From a virus: a stretch of DNA of 25,382 nucleotides. Location: positions 1-25,382 of IMG/VR virus record IMGVR_UViG_3300036826_000647. The stretch is one strand, 5' to 3'. The notes under the pieces were generated by a model. It did no database searches and was not told the origin of the DNA. It saw only the letters and a list, made by a program, of their open reading frames with translations. The translations under genes and the position numbers were made by a program. Below, piece after piece: positions 21,405-25,382 of the stretch (position 1 is the stretch's first letter; each line of letters begins with the position of its first letter).

Positions 21405-21638
21405 ATGGGAAGAAATTGTACCTATATTGCGGCATATTTATTGATATTTTACGGAATTGTTGACGGCACAATTGTAGACGTACATTTAGGCAATGACGGA
21501 GAATCCCATCAAATGGACAGAGAAAGACGTTCGATTGAATCTGAAAGAGATTTAGAAACTGTTCATAACGAAGAAGCCTCTCCTCAAGAAAGACAAGAAG
21601 CGATGGATAGAATGATGCAAAACCATGAGATTGCTTAA
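21405..21638 (+). CDS. Small protein with N-terminal hydrophobic segment (77 aa)
   Basis: AAGGAGG before the ATG is a strong SD. Residues ~6-24 are hydrophobic (TYIAAYLLIFYGIVDGTIV) and could be a signal anchor. The remaining 50 residues are highly charged and helical (ESERDLETVHNEEASPQERQ, then EAMDRMMQ). No family was recognised. The layout, a membrane segment followed by an acidic helix, repeats the theme seen in several other genes here. Its stop overlaps by four bases the end of the convergent 51-aa gene. Confidence 0.6.
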   Translation: MGRNCTYIAAYLLIFYGIVDGTIVDVHLGNDGESHQMDRERRSIESERDLETVHNEEASPQERQEAMDRMMQNHEIA

Positions 21639-21790
21639 ACTTTAAAAATAGGATTGAATTTAGAAACCGGCTCTGGAGGTGGAAAATACCTTTCCTCTAA
21701 TTTCACTAATATAAAAGCAAGAGTAAAAAAACCTACGAATACGTAAATAATTAGACGAAATCCTTCGTTTTCACGCCAGAGTTTGATCAT
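21635..21790 (-). CDS. Small membrane protein with proline-rich end (51 aa)
   Basis: The ATG overlaps the stop of the 69-aa gene upstream (ATGA), so the two are coupled. After a polar start (MIKLWRENEGFR) comes one membrane helix (LIIYVFVGFFTLAFILVKL), then a short tail with ERYFPPPEPVSKFNP. The pair, a membrane/coiled-coil protein followed by an overlapping short membrane protein with a proline-rich end, is reminiscent of spanin-type lysis pairs. However, there is no lipoprotein signal and no endolysin nearby, so this remains a weak suggestion. Confidence 0.6.
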   Translation of the reverse strand: MIKLWRENEGFRLIIYVFVGFFTLAFILVKLEERYFPPPEPVSKFNPIFKV

Positions 21791-21996
21791 GATTTTCTAC
21801 TTTTTTCAATCTCTAGTAATCGATAATGAAAATCTTTCATTAAATTGATATTCTCCTTGTGAACCTCATGAATTAAATCACGATTCGCTTTTAATTGAAC
21901 ATCCATATGCCGAGAATCAGCTCTCGCTTCAGCTCTTTGCCATAACCACAATCCAAAAACACCTAAGAAAAATATTACAAATTGAACCCACTCCAT
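21787..21996 (-). CDS. Small membrane protein with helical tail (69 aa)
   Basis: AAGGAG five bases before the ATG fixes the start. Residues ~3-20 form a membrane helix (WVQFVIFFLGVFGLWLW), followed by QRAEARADSRH and a charged helix to the end (IHEVHKENINLMKDFHYRLL). It belongs to the same architectural class as the 75-aa and other 69-aa genes, though the residues are not clearly related. It forms a two-gene minus-strand unit inside a plus-strand cluster, arguing for separate acquisition or separate timing. Function is unknown. Confidence 0.65.
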   Translation of the reverse strand: MEWVQFVIFFLGVFGLWLWQRAEARADSRHMDVQLKANRDLIHEVHKENINLMKDFHYRLLEIEKSRKS

Positions 21997-22105
21997 ATAA
22001 CTCCTTTTCTTATCCTTTACTCTATAACATATTAATTTTTGAGTTTAAAAAAAATATTATAATATGCTAAACCTAAGATAAGCTATTGTAAATCAACCCT
22101 AAATT

Positions 22106-22546
22106 ATGGCGAAACAAAAAAGAACCGTACGATTCCCCGGTCAAGTAAGACTCGGAAATAAAAACGGTCTCAAGTTAAAAATCCCTCAAATTAGACAACA
22201 AGCATACGAACAATACTGTGCACACTTAGCTAAAGGAAAGTCACAAGAATCCTTTTATTTTGACCATCCTGACTTTGATGTTACATACAAAACAATGAAT
22301 AAATATATCCTGGAAAACCCCGGTGAGTTTCCAGCAATAAAAAAAGAAAAGGCTCAATGTCAATCATTTGCGCACTGGGAAAATATTATCGAAGACATGA
22401 TTCATGGTAATAAAAAAGCAGAGACTGCATTAATTCAAATGGTAATGCGCAATAAATTCGGATGGGATAAGGAAAATAAGGAAAATAATTCTACATTTGA
22501 GCCAGAGGTTCGTGTGCTTTTACGAAAATTCGATGATTTATCTTAA
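22106..22546 (+). CDS. Terminase small subunit candidate
   Basis: The 146-aa protein starts with a basic arm (MAKQKRTVRFPGQVRLGNKN). It is then helical: a helix-turn-helix-like part (AYEQYCAHLAKGKSQESFYF, then VTYKTMNKYI) and a stretch (AETALIQMVMRNKFGWDKEN) typical of small terminases that load phage DNA into the motor. It lies about 1.8 kb upstream of terL on the same strand. There is no SD. The assignment is by pattern and context, and the distance from terL is larger than usual because several small genes lie between. A DNA-binding regulator is the alternative. Confidence 0.6.
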   Translation: MAKQKRTVRFPGQVRLGNKNGLKLKIPQIRQQAYEQYCAHLAKGKSQESFYFDHPDFDVTYKTMNKYILENPGEFPAIKKEKAQCQSFAHWENIIEDMIHGNKKAETALIQMVMRNKFGWDKENKENNSTFEPEVRVLLRKFDDLS

Positions 22547-22561
22547 AATTAGGAGAAATTA

Positions 22562-22780
22562 ATGAAGATTTCCAATTCTGAAAAAGCAAAAGAGATTCTT
22601 TACATAACAAATTCTATAATGCAAGCGCTTGAAGATCATGACATTAATTCTGAAATCGCTTACTCTGCACTTGGGTCTGCATTTTCCAAAATGCACTTCA
22701 AATTAGGAAAAACCATTAAAGACTGGGAAGAAATTACCAGTGATATGGTGGAAATATTTAACTTAAGAGGTGAAAAATGA
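22562..22780 (+). CDS. Hypothetical protein (72 aa)
   Basis: AGGAG seven bases before the ATG supports the start. The protein appears wholly helical (SNSEKAKEILYITNSIMQAL; AYSALGSAFSKMHFKLGKTI; WEEITSDMVEIFNL), like a small helical bundle. It follows the small terminase candidate by 15 bases and overlaps the next gene (ATGA), so it is part of the same transcription unit. No family was recognised. Confidence 0.6.
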   Translation: MKISNSEKAKEILYITNSIMQALEDHDINSEIAYSALGSAFSKMHFKLGKTIKDWEEITSDMVEIFNLRGEK

Positions 22781-23025
22781 TTAAAAAATGCGTGCAAATT
22801 TTTATGAAAGACTTGAATTTCAAACATTTCGTCGATGATAATCAGCCAATTTTCGACTTTATCAATAAATTTATCACAGAAATTGAGAAATTGCGTAAAA
22901 AAGGCGGCTATTTACTTTTGAATAACGATCCAGGATGTGCTGCAATTCGACCATCCGAAATAAATGCCATTTATATTTCTGAAGAAAAAGGAGAAATTCT
23001 TCCTAAAGAAGAAAAATCCGTGTAA
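22777..23025 (+). CDS. Hypothetical protein (82 aa)
   Basis: The start overlaps the upstream stop, with AGAGG five bases before it. The N-terminal half is helical (IFDFINKFITEIEKLRKKGG). The second half has a strand YLLLNNDPGCAAIRPSEINA, then IYISEEKGEILPKEE, which looks like a small beta-structured domain displaying information such as a metal or peptide site, though nothing specific is identified. It lies in the string of small genes between the terminase candidates. Confidence 0.6.
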   Translation: MIKKCVQIFMKDLNFKHFVDDNQPIFDFINKFITEIEKLRKKGGYLLLNNDPGCAAIRPSEINAIYISEEKGEILPKEEKSV

Positions 23026-23028
23026 ATT

Positions 23029-23157
23029 ATGAAGATATTACACAAAATTCTCTCTAAATTACTCAAATGCAAATGCCATCATCACATTCATGAACTTGAA
23101 AAAGAGATGGCATTTTGGAAAGAAAAAGCGTTGAATTACAGAAAGCCCCATGCATAA
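23029..23157 (+). CDS. Small Cys/His-rich protein (42 aa)
   Basis: The frame begins 3 bases after the preceding stop. It has a basic helix (MKILHKILSKLLK), a CKCHHHIH cluster (C14, C16, H17-H19, H21) and a charged helix (ELEKEMAFWKEKALNYR). The Cys/His cluster could bind a metal ion. The SD is weak, so translation is probably coupled to the upstream gene. The last eight bases overlap the start of the next gene. No family was recognised. Confidence 0.5.
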   Translation: MKILHKILSKLLKCKCHHHIHELEKEMAFWKEKALNYRKPHA

Positions 23158-23338
23158 ATTTTACGTATATTTCTTTCTTCTTGTTATGCTTCTTCAATGG
23201 ATTGACTTATCTTTATCCATACCTTTAGTTGGAACCGAGCCGCCTAGAGTTACTGTGATGCGACCGATATTGAGCTTTATAATGGCTATCCTTACATCGG
23301 CAGCTTGTATTGAGATGGTTAGAGAGAAAATGATCTAA
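23150..23338 (+). CDS. Two-helix membrane protein, holin candidate (62 aa)
   Basis: Two membrane helices are visible: residues ~4-25 (FYVYFFLLVMLLQWIDLSLS) and ~40-56 (PILSFIMAILTSAACIEM), joined by a loop with VGTEPPRVTVMR, and a short charged end VREKMI. Size and topology suit a class II-type holin, but small membrane proteins of other roles look the same and no endolysin is found next to it. The start lies inside the end of the Cys/His-rich ORF and has no good SD, so it depends on coupling. Confidence 0.5.
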   Translation: MHKFYVYFFLLVMLLQWIDLSLSIPLVGTEPPRVTVMRPILSFIMAILTSAACIEMVREKMI

Positions 23339-23366
23339 ATTAATCGATCAAAAATTAGGAGATATT

Positions 23367-23870
23367 GTGATTTTAACAGATGCAAATAAAATTAAACCGC
23401 CGGTTGATATTTATGTATATGCATTTTGGAACAACTCACAGTCCGCAGAAGTTTTTAAATTTTCTGAGGAGGAGTTAAAAAAACCTTTAACTAAAACAGA
23501 TTATGAGCTTAAAAAATTAAACTCCGAACATAAGGTTGAAGTTTTAGAAGAAGAAAAGGAAAAGAGGTATTTGCAATACTGGTCTTTTATTCCTCTTTTG
23601 CCCCCCGATCAAGTTACAAAACATTTGAATTATCAGACTCAAGCAATATTAGATATATACGACCAAATAAAGAAGATTAGAGAAGAATTGCAATCAATCC
23701 CTAAAATTGATTCCATCATGCAAATGATACACGCGCTTCAGATACAAATTGGTCAAGTTAATCCAGACCCTTATCATGCTTTTACATTGGAAAAATTAAA
23801 GAAGGGTCTTTCCGTTGCTAACGTTCCATTAGGAAGTGGACCAACTCCTCCGCCTGCTCAAAACTACTAA
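23367..23870 (+). CDS. Hypothetical coiled-coil protein with proline-rich tail (167 aa)
   Basis: The start is GTG at 23367, with AGGAG five or so bases before it. The N-terminal ~30 residues are beta-like (PPVDIYVYAFWNNSQSAEVF). Residues ~35-75 are a charged helix. Residues ~85-130 are a coiled coil (AILDIYDQIKKIREELQSIP, then MQMIHALQIQIG). The C-terminus is low complexity (GSGPTPPPAQNY). No family was recognised. It is the last gene of the plus-strand small-gene string and is followed by a strong terminator, so it ends that transcript. Confidence 0.6.
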   Translation: MILTDANKIKPPVDIYVYAFWNNSQSAEVFKFSEEELKKPLTKTDYELKKLNSEHKVEVLEEEKEKRYLQYWSFIPLLPPDQVTKHLNYQTQAILDIYDQIKKIREELQSIPKIDSIMQMIHALQIQIGQVNPDPYHAFTLEKLKKGLSVANVPLGSGPTPPPAQNY

Positions 23871-23878
23871 AGATTTTA

Positions 23879-23942
23879 CCCTGACTTTACTGAAGGATCA
23901 CGTTATGCGTGATTCATTTATGTAGGTAAGTCGGGGTTTTTT
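23879..23942 (+). terminator. Nested-hairpin intrinsic terminator
   Basis: An outer stem CCCTGACTTTAC (23879-23890) with GTAAGTCGGGG (23926-23936) encloses an inner hairpin ATCACG-TTATG-CGTGAT (23897-23913). TTTTTT (23937-23942) follows. The outer stem needs one G-U pair and one bulge. It closes the plus-strand small-gene operon 8 bases after its last stop. Confidence 0.75.
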
Positions 23943-23958
23943 ATTTTGCTAAGTACAT

Positions 23959-24093
23959 CTATTTAACGACTTTTAACTCTTCTTTGTTGCTTAAACGCTC
24001 ATAGAGTATTTGTAAAATAACTTCTAGAGCATTCACTTTTCCCTCTAGAAAACTAATCCTGCCAGTAAGATCTGATATAACTTTATTTGTCAT
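23959..24093 (-). CDS. Small coiled-coil protein (44 aa)
   Basis: The ATG at 24093 lies inside the end of the 69-aa gene (11-base overlap), with AAGGA four bases upstream. The protein is one heptad-patterned helix (ISDLTGRISFLEGKVNALEV, then ILQILYERL) with a charged end. The RIS..LEG segment echoes SRISRIEG in the upstream gene, so the two might form a mixed coiled coil. No family was recognised. Confidence 0.55.
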   Translation of the reverse strand: MTNKVISDLTGRISFLEGKVNALEVILQILYERLSNKEELKVVK

Positions 24094-24292
24094 GAGTTCC
24101 TTCTCTTTTCATATCCTTAACTTCTAAAATGCCTTCAATTCTAGAGATTCTGCTATCTAAACTTCGAAGATCCCTTCTAACTTCCGTAAAGTTGGATTCT
24201 ATTTTTTCAAACTTTCTATTTAAAATGGTCACAATTGAAATTATGGTGCCCACAGCAGTGCATATAGCTATAACAACATTAGACCAATCCAT
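24083..24292 (-). CDS. Small membrane/coiled-coil protein (69 aa), paralogue of the 75-aa gene
   Basis: AGGGA six bases before the ATG fixes the start. Residues ~5-25 are a membrane helix (NVVIAICTAVGTIISIVTIL). Then comes a charged coil (FEKIESNFTEVRRDLRSLDS, then RISRIEG) and the end KREGTHDK. The coil and the GTH(D/G) end resemble the gene at 9113-9340, pointing to duplication. Both are minus-strand genes placed at boundaries of plus-strand blocks, each overlapping a second small ORF. Function is unknown; anchors for membrane-associated complexes or lysis accessories are possible. Confidence 0.7.
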   Translation of the reverse strand: MDWSNVVIAICTAVGTIISIVTILNRKFEKIESNFTEVRRDLRSLDSRISRIEGILEVKDMKREGTHDK

Positions 24293-24317
24293 ATCGATTC
24301 CCTATTAAAATAATTTG

Positions 24318-24346
24318 TTTACAATCAATCTAATCTACATTATTTT
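24318..24346 (+). promoter_or_regulatory. terL promoter, predicted leaderless
   Basis: TTTACA (24318-24323), a 17-base spacer, TATTTT (24341-24346), then six bases (TGAGGA) and the terL ATG. GAGGA touches the start codon, too close for a normal SD, and the in-frame TGA at 24347-24349 rules out an upstream start. Confidence 0.45.
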
Positions 24347-24352
24347 TGAGGA

Positions 24353-25382
24353 ATGCGTTCTCTTTCCCCTAAACAAATTAGATCATACCAAGATTCTAAT
24401 GCAAAGATAAATATATGGGAAGGAGCGGTTCGTTCTGGTAAGACATATATATCCATTTGGAGATTCATTAAAGAATTAACTTATGGTCCTCCGGGCGAAT
24501 ATTGTATAGTTACAAGAACTTACGATTCATTTAAGCGTAACTTGCTTCCACAACTGAGCAATAAGATTGGAGCTGACGCAAAATACCTTAAAGGGAATCG
24601 TGAACTTAACATTTGGGGCAAGACTGTCCATATTATAGGTGCAGACGATGAAAGAGCAGAAGCAAAAATTAGAGGCCCAACATTTTCAGGAGCTTATGTC
24701 GACGAAGCAACCATTATCCCTGAATCTGTCTTCAAAATGCTTGTCTCTCGATGCGCTATGGGAGGAGCTAGAATCTTTGTCACAACCAACCCAGATTCAC
24801 CTTATCATTGGCTCAAAGTCGACTACCTTACAGATAACCCCGATGTCAAATCATGGCAATTCCGATTAGATGATAATCCTGAGCTGACTCAAGATGATAA
24901 GAATTATTTACTTAGACAATACACAGGTTTATGGTATCAAAGATTTATAGAAGGAAAATGGGTTCAAGCTGAAGGGGCGATATATGACTTTTTCGATACT
25001 AAACTACACGTGGTGGACTTCCCTCGTAGTAATGCAGAATATTATATTGTCGGAATAGATTACGGAACCTCGAATCCCTGTGCTTTCGTACTTGTTGGCA
25101 TCAATCGTAATAAATTTCCAAATATCTGGGTCGAAAGGGAATACTACTTCGATTCTAAAGTTGCTCAAAGACAGAAAACCGATTCAGAATACGCAGAAGA
25201 TTTAAAGCGGTTCCTCTCTAATATTCCTGTAAAGGCGATTTATCTGGATCCATCAGCCTTATCATTTAGAATAGAACTACAAAAGATCGGAGTTCAAAAT
25301 GTAGTAGAAGCTCAAAACGAGGTGATGGATGGAATTCATTTCGTTAGAAAGCTTCTTGGTAACGGAACACTCAAAATCTGTC
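24353..25382 (+). CDS. terL: Terminase large subunit (3' partial)
   Basis: The frame runs from ATG at 24353 to the window end (343 codons). It has a Walker A GAVRSGKT (24-31), the Walker B GAYVDEA (D117, E118), a coupling-type motif TTNPDSP (~145), and the start of the RNase H-like nuclease domain with GIDYGTSNP (D236). The nuclease middle YLDPSA (~300) follows. This is the packaging motor that translocates DNA into the head and cuts it. About the last 80-150 residues, expected to contain the final nuclease acidic residue, lie outside. In-frame TGA just before the ATG makes the start certain. The portal gene would be expected next. Confidence 0.95.
   Translation, partial: MRSLSPKQIRSYQDSNAKINIWEGAVRSGKTYISIWRFIKELTYGPPGEYCIVTRTYDSFKRNLLPQLSNKIGADAKYLKGNRELNIWGKTVHIIGADDERAEAKIRGPTFSGAYVDEATIIPESVFKMLVSRCAMGGARIFVTTNPDSPYHWLKVDYLTDNPDVKSWQFRLDDNPELTQDDKNYLLRQYTGLWYQRFIEGKWVQAEGAIYDFFDTKLHVVDFPRSNAEYYIVGIDYGTSNPCAFVLVGINRNKFPNIWVEREYYFDSKVAQRQKTDSEYAEDLKRFLSNIPVKAIYLDPSALSFRIELQKIGVQNVVEAQNEVMDGIHFVRKLLGNGTLKIC

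Noticed and set aside
22050-22075. TATAAT-like box upstream of the small terminase candidate
   Set aside because: The region is simply AT-rich and no -35 box lies at a suitable distance; not enough for a promoter call.
24639-24869. 76-aa plus-strand frame near the right end
   Set aside because: It is out of frame inside terL, whose Walker and nuclease motifs are clear in the main frame.

Overview
The window is a 25.4 kb piece of an AT-rich tailed bacteriophage genome (Caudoviricetes). The virion genes point to a podovirus-type particle: a head-tail adaptor, a large nozzle-like tail tube protein, candidate ejection (internal virion) proteins and several fibres. Small and large terminase genes lie at the right end and the adaptor at the left end. 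If the genome is circular or circularly permuted, the missing portal, scaffold and major capsid genes would lie just outside the window. Nothing in the sequence names the host. Codon use, Shine-Dalgarno (SD) motifs and sigma70-type promoters indicate a bacterium.

Layout. Positions 1-9.0 kb hold the + strand virion block: adaptor, short fibre-like proteins, nozzle, and three probable internal virion proteins. Two minus-strand insertions interrupt it: a tRNA-Thr/hicA/hicB/59-aa ORF cassette (0.58-1.48 kb) and a free-standing homing-endonuclease-like gene (4.9-6.06 kb). Positions 9.04-9.96 kb hold a minus-strand micro-operon in which a stand-alone protein resembling the RNA polymerase alpha C-terminal domain (alphaCTD) is packed between tiny hydrophobic ORFs of 18-38 aa and one 75-aa membrane/coiled-coil protein. 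Positions 10.1-16.1 kb hold five fibre or adhesin genes with internal repeats, two C1q-like C-termini and one polyglycine-rich tip, plus a start-less remnant of a further fibre end. Positions 16.1-19.6 kb hold the minus-strand replication/recombination block: a winged-helix replication-initiator-like protein, a YqaJ-type exonuclease, an ERF annealing protein and small ORFs. A short divergent control region at 19.65-19.77 kb separates it from a Cro/CI-like regulator. Positions 20.0-23.9 kb hold a RusA resolvase, a small terminase candidate and a string of small, mostly unrecognised genes, ending at a nested-hairpin terminator. Positions 23.96-24.3 kb hold a minus-strand pair of small coiled-coil genes, and terL starts at 24,353 and runs off the window.

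Recurring themes. (1) Three genes (hicA, the Cro/CI-like regulator, terL) have a promoter-like -10 box only 6-7 nt before the ATG, which predicts leaderless mRNAs. (2) Small proteins made of one membrane helix plus a coiled coil recur on both strands, and two of them (at 9.1 and 24.1 kb) look like paralogues. (3) Fibre genes share the same short modules. (4) No endolysin, DNA polymerase, primase, integrase or virion RNA polymerase was recognised in this window.

All calls come from reading the sequence and translations; no database search was run.
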